From Brassica napus (Eukaryota > Streptophyta > Magnoliopsida > Brassicales > Brassicaceae): 64,000 nt of DNA. Numbering within the stretch: position 1 is the first letter of the stretch; each line of letters opens with the position of its first letter. A program made the translations under genes and the position numbers. The notes under the pieces are model-generated. The model saw nothing but the letters and a program-made list of their open reading frames with translations, did no database searches and was not told the DNA's origin. Of this stretch, positions 35,989 to 46,439 are shown one piece after another. Where the stretch lies: the NCBI RefSeq assembly GCF_020379485.1, contig NC_063450.1, positions 52,041,374 through 52,105,373 of the forward strand, in the 5' to 3' direction.

Positions 35989-36100
35989 AATAAGTAATAT
36001 GTAAGATAGATGTGGTCAATCAGTTTAAAACCAATTGTTGATAATTGGATTTGACTTATCTATCTTATATATTACTTATGATCTCTTCCAACTATCGATA
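35968..36100. repeat. inverted repeat / potential hairpin
   Basis: The left arm (about 35968-36012, TAGTTGGAAGGAATAAGTAA then TATGTAAGATAGAT) is the imperfect inverse of the right arm (about 36057-36100, ATCTATCTTATATATTACTT then CTTCCAACTATC). The loop contains CCAATTGTTGATAATTGG, itself nearly palindromic. The left arm overlaps the end of the third tandem copy. Confidence 0.75.
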
Positions 36101-36144
36101 TAGAAGTCTCTGTCTCTGACAGTCCGGACATATGACTCAGAAAC

Positions 36145-36536
36145 ATAACCATAACTAAGGACACAATGAGATACTTGGCAGTTACTTTGGAGACCGGGTC
36201 TTCTCGTCTTTAGCCATTATAAAATGCCATCAGGACGAAGTGCTGAAACTCTGAGTCTGCCATGGTTCTTGCTTCTTCCGAGGTATGCCAAGCCGAGATG
36301 TTCTCAATAGGAGACCACTTCCCTGCATCCAAGGTCATCCGATTCCGAGTATAAAAAAGAGATTCTGTTTGAGATTGTGGACCGTGTCCTCGATATGAAG
36401 CTTATGGAGGTTTGTTCATGGATATGCTCTATGCTCACTTACAAAAAGAGTGTTCATGTCTTTGATGTCTTCAACTCCCAAACATAATGTATAAGTATTG
36501 CAATGTGAAGTAAAAAGTTTCTGAAAGGCAAATCTG
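36145..36536 (+). pseudogene. relic of a second gamma-glutamyl peptidase gene
   Basis: 36145-36409 is alignable to GGP exon 2: GGCAGTTACTTTGGAGACCG, AAATGCCATCAGGACGAAGT, then GAGATTCTGTTTGAGATTGT and a conserved donor at 36410 (GAG|GTTTGTTC). The frame is broken several times (for example CTGAAACTCTGA, and a lost base pattern at the GHPE site, so the catalytic region is destroyed). A possible exon 3 scrap is AAAAGTTTCTGAAAGGC near 36511-36536. Exon 1 with the nucleophile Cys is absent. It is the remnant of a GGP3-like neighbour (At4g30540/At4g30550 position). Confidence 0.78.
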
Positions 36537-36751
36537 ACCATGTTTAGTTTGCTATGAACCTGCCCTTTCCTTCACATCTCTGTCTTCAACAAACTAAGAT
36601 GATCATTTATACTACCACATTTTTCTTATCGTAATGATGGAATACAAATCAAACGAAAAGTATAAATAAATATTCAATCTGAGTCAAAGGGATTCATAGA
36701 GAGATTTATATATATATGTAGTTATGTAAAATATAGTCAGCATCTTTGTTT

Positions 36752-39531
36752 TTAAGGATCATCAGCAGAGAAATCAGGTTCAGAAGGCTTCTGAAAAATC
36801 ACAAGCTCTTTAGTAGACTTTGCTGCAATACGGTTCTGGTGAACTTTACGAAGTGCATTCGCTGCAAACTTAGAAGCCAAGAACGTAGCTCTAATGCTAG
36901 CAACCGGCCCTTCTCCTTCTTCTTCTTCCTCCTCTTCTTCCTTCTTAAGCTGCTCAAGTTTCTTCTTCTTCACGTACCGTCTCCACGCGGCTTGTATAAA
37001 AATAGCAGCCCAAGTCCTCCACTGCTGCGAGTAGAATCTGAAAGTATGCTGAACCTGCCTGCTGTGCAGTCTCCTGAACTGGCTCGCCACGAATTTGAGC
37101 TCATCAGCTATCAAAGCGAAGGCTTCTACTTCTGTCAAAGCCTTTGCGGTTCTTGTGGAGGAAGGTAGGTTGGAGCCGGACTTGGGATCAAGCGCCCATG
37201 TCAAAAGCTCTTCACCGCAGAAGTCTCCTTCTTTGAGCAAACTACGGTTGAAGAAACCACTTCTCCCACCGTCTGTCGTCACACTCTCGAGCCGGCCACG
37301 GATAATGAAGAGCATCTCGTTGACAGGGTCACCTTCACGGACCAGGTAAGATTTCTCCGTGTACAGACACGGCTTCAACCTCTCGCATATTGCATCAAGC
37401 AGCCTCTCTTCCATATTCTCAAACAGTGGAACCTGTAACAAGATGGTTTGGTTACATCGATGAGATTAAAGACTTATTAAAATAAGATTCTAACTTACTT
37501 ACCCTTCGGACCAAAGCCAGACAGAGATGGCGTTTGATGTCTCTTCTCAGATCCTTTGGGAGGTTCTGAACCAGATTCTCTTCATCGACTCCTTTCGTCT
37601 CCAACCACTTGTACTGATCATAACGTCTGACTCGTTCTCTCAGGTCTGGTGGAAGCATCCGGTGATGCATCCACTGCTCGGAGTCACGTCTCTTCACTCT
37701 CATCTCCTCAAGCCGGATTGTGAGTGACTGGAGATAAGTCTGCATGTTCCCAATGAGAAGAGCAAAGAGTAGAAGCCCAGCAACAGCTAGTGCTATGGAG
37801 AATATGATCTCTCCAGGGTATGTACTCGTCTCAAGCCCTTGACCAAGTGTGCTGCATTTAGACATCAAACGAGGTTAGTCAATGTTCAAGACATGTGGTT
37901 ATGACGTTATAAATGCGGATGTACCTGAGATTCTGAAGTCCCCACCACAAACAGAAGAAGTATTTAGCTACAAAGCTCTCAGATGAGACAATGCCAGAAG
38001 ACAAGGCTCTCAAATAGATTCCAAAATCAAAAGGAGGATTGTCACCATCAGTCACATTGACAGGACAACTTTTCTGAAGAACAGACTCTTTGATAGTGTT
38101 CCAAGCAGCGTAGCCATCCATGTTCTCATTACCGCAAAACAGGTAGTTCCTGGTACAGTTCTGGCCATCAAGAAGACAAGCCCTCTTCCAGCAACCGTTG
38201 ACTCGTTCCAAAGCCAGTAAGTACCATAAAGCCCCAACAATCTGAAAAGTAGATTTATCATTTATATGAACCGACAAAGGAAAGAGTACAAAAAGAAGTT
38301 AAAGTAACTGACATGACTAGCAAGCATGTAGAGTAGCAAGTAATAAGCTGCACCAGCCCAAGCTGTCTCAGCAAACACCCCCGCTGTTCTCTTGAGCTCT
38401 TTGCTTAAGGGATATATTCGAAAAAACCGCGGAATGTACTGAACTAAAATGATGGAACGTAACGCTTGCTTTGTTTCCAACACACTCCCACCTGTAGATG
38501 TGTAGAGAAATCTCCAAACTACAATCTGCAACAACAACAACAACAAAAATGACATAAACTAGTCATCATCTTAGTTCAATATGAAGCAGTGTTCTTAAAA
38601 TCGGTTTTAGTCGGCATAACAATTTTTTAAAGAAAAATTGTGTTAAAAAAATCCCGCCTAATCAATAATAGACTATAAAGCACCTAGTTACGGCCTAGCG
38701 ATTTTTTGAAGCAATGAATCAACAAAAGTGTTTACTGTTATTACCTGTGGAAGTGGAAGCACAGAAAGAAAGTCAACGATGAAGTACTGCTGCAGATACC
38801 GCTTAGCTATCTGCGCAGGATCAATCACAAGCTCCCCTCGACCAAAAACTCTAGAAGAAGGAGCCACAAAAGCTGTCCTAAACTGCAGAGCCATCCGAAA
38901 GAGATAAAACACATCGATGAAAGTCCTCAGCGTTGTCGCAATGGTAGCTAACCTCCGGTCAATGCCGATACACTTGCCGCTATCATTAATAAACGGAAGA
39001 TACAGGAAGAGCGGATCCACTGACACAGCGAGGATGCAGGAAGTGACAAAGAGCTTGTTGCATAGCAAAAGAAACTTGTCCTGTGGATCGAATATTTTCT
39101 TTTCAGATACTTTGAGATCTTCAGGAAACACTGCTCGCGAAACGAGACCGATCGATCTTCCTAAGGACCAGAGACCTTTGGAGCCTCTTCTAAAACCTTT
39201 CTTAAAGGAACCAGATGACGCATTGTTGTTGTTGCCTTGGCCAGTACCACCATTGGCACGTGATTGTCCTTGGAGATTGAGTGTGCATTTGCTGAGACCT
39301 GCTTCAGAGCCCTGCGAGTATCTAGAATCCATACTGTCCAACCTGCGAAGAACAAAAGAAACTAGAGAAAGACTTTAATTTTCAAAACAAAAAAAAATTA
39401 AAGGACGACACAAGATGTCTGAACTTGTTAAAGTCTTTGTCTGAACAATTAAAACTAAGTTACCTTACGAACTTCTCGCGTTGGCCACTGATAACTTGTG
39501 ATTTTACTGATTTTTTGACACAGTCGAACAT
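36752..39531 (-). CDS. CNGC9: cyclic nucleotide-gated cation channel CNGC9-like
   Basis: Six exons: 39464-39531, 38745-39342, 38313-38525, 37925-38241, 37503-37851 and 36752-37432; 741 aa. The start lies in a short first exon (MFDCVKKSVKSQVISG, then EKFVR) that splices in phase to RLDSMDSRYSQ. The internal ATG at 39341 would lose the conserved N-terminus. Hydrophobic segments S1-S6 run from LLLCNKLFVTSCILAVSV to IALAVAGLLLFALLIGNMQ; the pore reads FCLWWGLQNLS near 390-399. The C-linker DLRRDIKRHLCLALVRRV is followed by the cyclic-nucleotide-binding domain (REGDPVNEMLFIIRGRLES, FCGEELLTWALDP) and a calmodulin-binding IQ motif (AIFIQAAWRRYVKKKK). Plasma-membrane calcium-permeable channel of the At4g30560 type. 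Glu-rich stretch near the C-terminus (EEEEEEEEGEG). Confidence 0.93.
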
Positions 39532-40210
39532 GCTTTTTCTCCCTCCCTCTGTGACTCAACTCATGAATCACACAAGTGCAAAACCTGCTTTTACGCAAAT
39601 AAAAAATAAATTAAGAGACAGTTATCATTAAAAAAAAAAAAAACTGAATATATAAAAGAACCAAACATGTGATGTTTGGTTCCAGAATTTCTGTCAGAAC
39701 CATTGGTATCATGGTTTGGTTTTAAAAGCCGTTAATGGAGGAAGAACATTCATCCATTGTCGTTGACCTAATATTCCAAATTGACTGAAAATTCAAAACC
39801 TTTAAATCAAAACATCTGTAAAGGAAGGAGGGTTTAATCGAAAAATCATCACTTTATATATAAAATTGAGTTTTTGTTTTTTTCTCAGCATCAAAACGGC
39901 GCAGGAAGTACATAATCAAAGATCATTAGACAAGAGTAATTAATAGGGAGTGTAATGGATACCGAAGAAGAAGTAAGAGGGTATATGAAGAAGTTGCAGG
40001 CGGAGATGAGGACGATGAGGACGAAGAAGAAAGAGAAGAATGGGTGGAAGAAGGAGACGAAGTCGTTTCAGACAAAAGAGAGATTTATAAAAGAATGGAT
40101 TTTTGAGACGAAAATTGAGAAACTGTCTCTCCGTGCCGCCCGGGTCGGGTCCACCCACCCCTCTTACTTACTGCCGTCCCATCTCTCTAATTCTTTTTGC
40201 GTTAGTTAGT
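39532..40210 (-). promoter_or_regulatory. CNGC9 promoter and leader region
   Basis: On the minus strand a TATA element (TATAAAT, plus positions 40083-40089) is followed by a strongly CT-rich leader down to about 39950. The ORF that can be read on the plus strand at 39955-40209 is the GA-rich complement of this leader and is not taken as a gene. Upstream are GGGTCGGGTCCACCC and AT-rich DNA. A duplicate of this block lies at about 43215-43400. Confidence 0.5.
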
Positions 40211-40894
40211 TGTTAATAATAAAAATCAATTAGTTAACCCTACTTAATATTTTTATTGCTTTTACATTGAATATTTTAAAATATTTTCACACAAAATAAT
40301 AACTTTGCTGTACAATACCGTCTGAGATAAAAAAAAAAAAAAAAACAGGTTGTAAATTAAATTATTCTCTTATTTTTCACATGCATTTTTTAAATAAAAA
40401 AAACTTTAGACAATAGTATTTATTTAATTTGAGATTATGATATCTAACTATTCCATTTTGAAAATATACATGCGTTGTAGCTTTTATGTAGTTTGGCAAC
40501 TTACCAAATTCGGATTCAAGTATGACTGTATGACAGATTTTATACCAAAACAGAACGTTGATTTAGAATTCTATAAAATGATTCGGATTAACACAAATAT
40601 TGAAAGAAAGAAAAGAAGAGAAATATGTGTAAGAGTAAGAAAAAAAAACCTGTGAGGCCATGAGGGGGAGACTAAGCATGTACCTTTGAATTTCAGAATA
40701 CTTGTTACTCATACTCAATTGGATAGAGGGATAACACTCAAATTAATTTTTGTCATTCGATGTTCGACCAAGGGAATGCATTCAAAAGAATGTTAACCGA
40801 ACCGGGAAGTTGATCAACCTGTATAAAACCATACTACAAGAGCTAATCAAAGAGGTTTCAAATAACATAAACACACACACGCGCGTTGTATGAA
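40211..40894. other. intergenic, part of a duplicated block
   Basis: AT-rich spacer. The part from about 40430 to 40600 (TTTGAGATTATGATATCTAA, CATGCGTTGTAGCTTTTATG, TTCGGATTCAAGTATGAC) is repeated at 43776-43821 plus 44493-44600. No gene. Confidence 0.5.
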
Positions 40895-42132
40895 TCACAC
40901 TTTTTGTATGATCTCTGGCTTCGCAGACATTTGTATAACCTCTGCATCGGCGACCTGAACATCTTTCCCGAGAACTGTCACGTCAGCTACGCGAGCCCAA
41001 CTTCCAACGGTCGAGTCCCACCCCACGATACTATCAGACACACAAGCATGCTCCTTGATCCTCACACCTCTCATCACGGTGCAACCAAACAACCTCACAC
41101 CCGATTCAATCACGCATCCAGCACCAATCACCACGTCAGGTCCTATCAAGCATCGTTCCCCTATAACCGCGGTCTCATCCGCCATAACGTTCCCGATCAC
41201 CACGTCATCTCCCGACGACGCTAAAAGCTCCCCCGGCGCATTCTTTCTCAGATAGTTGAGATACATTCTCTGCCCCGTCAAGTAATCTTTCGGCTGACCG
41301 ATGTCCATCCAGAAACCTGGTAGCACCATGGCGTAAAGCTTCTTCTCCGAAGCGATCTTGGGGAATATCTCTTTCTCTATCGACGTCCGTCTGAGCTCGA
41401 TCCTGTCGAGCACAGACGGGTTCAAGAGGTATATCCCAGCGTTGATCTTGTCCCCGACAAAATATTTTGGTTTCTCAACGAAACTTTCGACTCTCGCTGC
41501 TTCGGAAGCTTCCTCCATAACCACCACACCGTACTTTGAAGGATCATCTACTTTGGTCACCATGATGGAAGCTTCAGCGCCGTGATTCTTGTGGAATTCG
41601 ATCATCTCCAGGAGTGGATATTCGCAGATAACATCGCTGTTTAGCACAAAGAAGGGTTTGCCTGATTCGTGGATGAGCTTATCACGAGCCAAGGCGAGAG
41701 GCCCTGCTGTCCCGAGGGGTTCGGTTTCTTGGGAGAAGGTGATTTTCATCTCAAGCTTCTTCTCATATTCTTCCACAAAATTCAACATTACCTTAAAATA
41801 AATAACAAAAAAAATGAGAATCATCACTACGCAAAGGGTAAATAAACAATGGAAAAAATAAGGTAGTGAGTACCTCTGGTTGTTGGTGGTTGATAGCTAA
41901 TACAACTTCAGTAACTCCAGCAGCTTTTAGTGCTTCAATCTGTTTAATCATCGTCAATCAAAAAGGTATGATTCAGAGAATGAATGTATCATCATAATGA
42001 GGAGAAGCTACCACCACCTACCTGATGCAAAATCATGGGCTTGTTACCAAAATCAACAAGGGGTTTTGGCATGCTGAATGTAAGCGGTCTCAATCGAGTT
42101 CCAAATCCTCCAACTAGAATAAGAGCCTTCAT
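40895..42132 (-). CDS. mannose-1-phosphate guanylyltransferase (GDP-mannose pyrophosphorylase)-like
   Basis: Three exons: 42022-42132, 41874-41939 and 40895-41791; 357 aa, close to the 361 aa of the family member CYT1. It catalyses formation of GDP-mannose from mannose-1-phosphate and GTP, for cell-wall, glycoprotein and ascorbate synthesis. Visible motifs are the nucleotide-binding loop [11 protein letters not shown] (8-18) with PKPLV, NSDV with metal-binding Asp112, FVEKP (163-167), and a C-terminal left-handed beta-helix of hexapeptides ([34 protein letters not shown]). It ends EIIQKV; the family often ends in IVM. It corresponds to the CYT1-like paralogue At4g30570. All key residues are intact. 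A solo LTR lies upstream in the same orientation. Confidence 0.92.
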
Positions 42133-42341
42133 TCTGCTAGATTTATAATATAAATCAACAAGAATTGTGCAACAGGGTACTACCTAGATTTTCTGAAAAA
42201 GGATAATCTTCGATCTCTTTTAAAGTTATTAAAAAAATACACAAAAAAAACAAAAGAAATCTCTGAATCAACTATCTATATACATTGAAACTTCTTATCG
42301 CGATCCAGAACACAACAAGTAAATAAGTTAGGATCTATATA
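42133..42341 (-). promoter_or_regulatory. proximal upstream region of the GDP-mannose pyrophosphorylase-like gene
   Basis: Only 209 bp separate the start codon from a solo LTR that reads in the same direction. No TATA element could be recognised with confidence in this short stretch, so transcription may start in or beyond the LTR. Confidence 0.4.
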
Positions 42342-43048
42342 TGTTGAGAATTTCTTTACTAATTAACCGATTTATCTCACTTGACTAATTAACCTTAGAA
42401 CACTTCTCGTTGTTGTTTGAGTTAGTTAAAGACACACAAGATTTGGTTACCCAGTTCCCTTTCGGTACATTTGGGGAGAGGACGACACTCTCAACGATTC
42501 ACTAGTATCAAATGTATACAAGAGCTTCCTTACACAACAACCTCAGTGTTTCTCTATTCAATATAACAATAAGCTAGAACTTTAGCTTACTGAACTTGTG
42601 TGAATAAGAGGTGAAATCCACAAACTAAAGAAGAAGAAACAATTTTAGACTCTTGACCGGATCTCCCTTTTCTTCTCCTCAACTTTTTGTAGATACTCCT
42701 TCAAATTCTTCTCTTGGCTCTTGCTTCTTGCTTCTCTCTTTACTTTAATCTTCTCTTTTTGTCAAATGAGTGGTATGATTGTTAGGAGGCAAGAAATTAG
42801 GTTTAGAAAGTATTTATAGTGACTCTCTCAACCATTACACTAATGGGCTTACGACCACTAAAGTCCAAATACAATAGATTTATTTTCAAGTCTATTGGGC
42901 TTCGACCAATAAGACATCCACATAATAGCATCCATTTGAGTAGTAAACATCATAAGACATCCACAAAATAGCATCCATCTGAGTCGTAATCATCGGAAGG
43001 CATCCACACATAATGTTATCCATCCAGACCAAATGCACATAATCAACA
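42342..43048 (-). mobile_element. solo LTR (707 bp, Copia-like)
   Basis: Plus-strand ends are TGTTGAGAATTTC and CATAATCAACA, giving TG...CA termini with short inverted repeats. They are flanked by a perfect 5-bp target duplication ATATA (42337-42341 and 43049-43053). On the minus strand a TATA element (CTATAAATACTTTC, near 42805-42820) shows the LTR reads leftwards. No internal retrotransposon sequence adjoins either side, so this is a solo LTR from intra-element recombination. Family assigned as Copia-like from general appearance only. Confidence 0.75.
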
Positions 43049-43053
43049 ATATA

Positions 43054-43210
43054 TATTGACCCCAAGGGAAGAGAAGACAGTGCGTTTCTTGGAACAGGTT
43101 TAAGGAAAATTGCATGAAATTTTTGAAGATGTTCTTTACATATCCGGAACTAAGGAGTATGTATCTCTATCTCCGTATGTTGACTGGTTTAACACTGATA
43201 AGTGAAGAGA
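43054..43210. other. unassigned fragment next to solo LTR
   Basis: Less AT-rich than its surroundings, with protein-like stretches in one frame (KFLEDVLYISGTKEYVSLSP, then YVDWFN) but no intact ORF. I cannot name the family. It may be a captured or decayed exon. Confidence 0.25.
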
Positions 43211-43565
43211 AGAAGAAACTGAAGAATGTTGGTGGAAGGAGACGGAAGTCGTTTCAGACAAGACAGAGAGATTGGATTCTTTTTTAGAAGAAAACTGAAA
43301 CTGCTGTCTCTGTGCAGTCCGGGTGGGTCCACCCGCTCTTTCTTATTACCGTCTCATCTCTCTAATCCTTTTGCTTTAGTCAGTTAGTAAAAGAATTATC
43401 AATTAGTTATCTCCAATTATTATTTTTATTGGTTTTTACATATATAATGTTTTCAAAAAATTCGCACACAAAAATAAAATAAAAACTTCGATTTTCAATA
43501 GCGTTTTAGAAGAAAAAAAACAGGTTACAAATTAAATTATTTACTTATTTTTCGCATGTACTTTA
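43211..43565. repeat. second copy of the CNGC9 promoter/leader block
   Basis: GGAGACGGAAGTCGTTTCAG, CTGTCTCTGTGCAGTCCGGG and CCGTCTCATCTCTCTAATCC correspond to 40048-40200 in the same order and orientation. The TATA-containing piece TTTATAAAAGAATGG of the first copy is missing here. It is a diverged direct duplicate about 3.2 kb away. Confidence 0.7.
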
Positions 43566-43761
43566 AAAAATAAAAACAAACATTTACATGGAATGAGGTT
43601 GCTGATAAATTGGCAAAAGCTAATATACCCAATGATGCTTCTTATGAATATTATTTTTACGTTCCTACCTTTATAACAGATGCTTTACACAAAGACTTTG
43701 TAAACTCGATTCATTAATATAAGTTGATGTTAAAAAATAAAAATAAAAACAAACATTTACA
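43566..43761 (+). mobile_element. 5'-truncated LINE scrap with target duplication
   Basis: The insert 43588-43740 codes WNEVADKLAKANIPNDASYE, then YYFYVPTFITDALHKDFVNS, stop at 43715-43717: the end of an RNase H-like (RVT_3) domain, as in plant LINEs. It is bracketed by direct copies of AATAAAAACAAACATTTACA (about 43568-43587 and 43742-43761). The long direct repeats and an A-rich 3' end indicate target-primed insertion of a truncated LINE. Confidence 0.65.
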
Positions 43762-43821
43762 AATGATTTATTTAATTTGAGATTATGATATCTAACTTTT
43801 CCATTTTGAAAACGTACATGC

Positions 43822-44492
43822 TAGGCATGAGCATTTTAACCTGGACCCGAAAACCCGAACCAGAACCGATCCAAAAATATCTGATCCGGAACCGGACAAA
43901 AAATTTACAAGTACTTTTTGGGTCTAAATTTTTTCTACCCGAAAGAATCGTAACCGAAAAGAACCGACCCGAATAGACCCGGACCCGAAAATAAACGATT
44001 TGTACCCGACTTAAAAACATGTATATTTAAAACTATGATGTTTTTATGTTCTATTTTATATATATTATTTTATGATTTAGTTGAAATATCTTTTGTTAAC
44101 AATATTTGTTATTATTTTGTAACATTTTTTAAGTAATATGAAGTTTTAAAATGTAAAATTTAGAGTTTAAAAATGTTTTATTTTAATTATTAATAGGTTC
44201 ATTTAAGTTATTTTGTAAAATTTTAGATATATATGACAAATATCAACTAAATTTGGGTATGTCATGTCTTTTTCAGATCCTAAATACCCGAACCCGATCC
44301 AGACCCGATATGGACCCGAAAATTACATGTATTTTATGGATATTTTAATTATAGATCCGATACCCGGATCCGAGAAGAACCGACCCGAATCCGAACCGAA
44401 GTTTTTTTAGTACCTATTGGATTTAAATATTTATGACTCGAAAGATCCGGACCCGAAAAAAACTGGCCCGAAGACCCGAACGCCAAGGCCTA
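43822..44492. mobile_element. hAT-like MITE C (671 bp)
   Basis: Ends TAGGCATGAGCATTTTAACC and GAACGCCAAGGCCTA are flanked by a perfect 8-bp target duplication GTACATGC (43814-43821, 44493-44500). Near the ends are the same ACCCGAACC / GGATCCGG motifs as MITEs A and B; the middle is AT-rich. The uninterrupted target can be seen in the duplicate block at about 40465, which reads ATACATGCGTTGTAGC. Confidence 0.8.
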
Positions 44493-44500
44493 GTACATGC

Positions 44501-44856
44501 GTTGTAGCTTTAATGTCGTTTGGCAACTTACCTAATTCGGATTCAAGTATGACAGATTTCATATCAAAAATAGAAAGTTTTCTTAATTATTCATTCATCG
44601 GCCAGCTTGTTATATTATAAGGATTTTTTTTGTATTTTTACAGATCTTTTTCTTATTTTCCTTCTTTCTTTCAATATTCGTTACTCCCATCCCAATCATT
44701 TTATAAAAGTCATCAATATACATCTGACAAAATAGAAAAAGGAGGCCTAAATTTTATTCTAAACAATAAAACTGACATTTTGTTCGTCCACATGTAAAAA
44801 TGATATAGCCTTCTCATTGTTCATCATCAGAGACACTGCTTAAAAAAACAAATGTT
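44501..44856. other. 3' flank of plastid LPAT gene and end of duplicated block
   Basis: 44501-44600 continues the duplicate of 40473-40590. The rest is AT-rich and should contain the LPAT 3' UTR. No further feature. Confidence 0.45.
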
Positions 44857-46439
44857 TCAACTCAAGAGATTCATTGATTCAGCTATCTTGTTTCTGGCCT
44901 CATCGCAAAGAACATCAGCTTTGCTTCCATATATCGGCTTGTGGATGATCACTCTCACATCCCCATGATTCAGTATACCTTCACTACCCGTAGGCATGAT
45001 CTTCCCTGTTCCCATCAGCGTTATTGGCACCACTGGAACTCCCGTCTTAGCTGCTACTGTAAATGCACCTTTCTGTCATATCATTTTCATGAAGCAAGCG
45101 TCCTTATGTTACTCAGTTAAACACAATAACCAAAGAATATTGAGCGAGATTGTGTGTTTACCTTGAAAGGACCTAACCGACCATCCTTACTCCTCGTTCC
45201 TTCTGGAAAGAAAAACACAGATGCTCCCTTCTTTACTAGTTCCATGCAGCGTTTTAAGCAATCCTATACAATGCCGTAAAGAGAGTTTAAAAAAAAAAAC
45301 ACTTGAGGAAACTGAGTGTTGTTACTTACCACTTGGCTTCTTGGGTCCATCCTCTTTAAGGGAACAACCCCCATCATTGACATAGCCCAACCGATAACCG
45401 GAATAACGAATATCCCTGTCTTGCTGATGAACTTATAGCTCTGGCCAAGGCTGAGAAGTGTGTATATATCCAGAAAGCTTTGGTGGTTCGAAACGTATAC
45501 ACAAGGAGTGTCTGATGACGGCAGATTCTCCAAACCTTGGATGTCGGTTTTGTAAAACGGGTAGATGCTTATGGAAGCCCAGAGTTTAGCAATGAAGTGA
45601 TGGAACTTTCTCCTGTAACGATCGAAGAGAAGGACGAAGGGATGGCCAATGATCATCAGGACGATGAGAACAATGGCGGAGACGCCAGCAACGAGACAAA
45701 AGCATATCCCTCTGAGTCTTGAGCTCAACTTAATCTCTGCACTTCAAAGTTCAAAGACAAGAGAGGATTAGTGTATATAGACAAAAAAGAAGAACAAGAG
45801 GTTGTGATACAGTCAAAGCAGAGAGAAAGTACCTGGTTCTGGATAAGTAGATTCAGGGGTTGCAGCTCCTGAAAGATCCGATCTCACAGTCACAGTTCTT
45901 GAGTTCTTATCATCAACTTTGAAAGGGTCACATCTAATAGAGCGGTTACACCATTGTACACCACTAGTACGCCTTGTCTCCCCTCTCGGAGCAGCTAAAA
46001 GAAGAAGCAAACAAAAAGTTGAGTCTTTTACATAGAACAAAGACTGAAGTTAATCAAGAAATCAAAAAGGAATGTTTTTTACCATGAAGGGAAGTAATCA
46101 AGTTCGAAGAAGAGCGACCAAAGCAACATCCTTTATTGATCGGAATCTGCATTTCCCCGGCAAGTTCATAAGAGTAAGAGCTTAAAGATTGAAACTTTCA
46201 TTGTTCAACTAAAAAGCCCATCACTTTATCAATCACACAAGGGCAAAAGAGCTTTACCCGAATCAACGATGACTGTGATGAACAAATGGGTTTGCTATAA
46301 TCTGAGAACATGATTGGGAACAGAGTTATCCCGATTGAATTACAAGAAGTTGTATTGACGAGGATTAGATAGAGGAAAGTGTTGGGGCCATACATGGAGG
46401 AGGATGTGAAGAGACCCCCCGAGCAGAAGCGACATCCAT
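44857..46439 (-). CDS. LPAT1: plastid 1-acyl-sn-glycerol-3-phosphate acyltransferase (LPAT1/ATS2)
   Basis: Seven exons: 46394-46439, 46258-46301, 46083-46146, 45833-45994, 45330-45736, 45162-45263 and 44857-45072; 346 aa. The N-terminal ~95 residues (MDVASARGVSSHPPPYYSK, SSQSSLIRIPINKGCC) are Ser/Arg-rich, as in a chloroplast transit peptide. Then come a membrane segment (LVAGVSAIVLIVLMIIGHP), the acyltransferase box HQSFLD with His190 and Asp195, and EGTR at 262-265. It acylates lysophosphatidic acid at sn-2 in the plastid envelope, making phosphatidic acid for the prokaryotic glycerolipid pathway. It sits at the At4g30580 position. The first coding exon is split by a 92-bp intron that Arabidopsis models lack, as far as I recall: CCA T|GTATGG...CTCAG|AT TAT restores HPPPYYSKPIC. 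Confidence 0.92.

Noticed and set aside
39955..40209. 84-codon plus-strand ORF starting MDTEEEVRGYMKKLQ
   Set aside because: It is the complement of the CT-rich CNGC9 leader just downstream of that gene's TATA element. Its Lys/Glu richness follows from GA-rich DNA, and the duplicated copy at 43.2 kb does not keep the frame.
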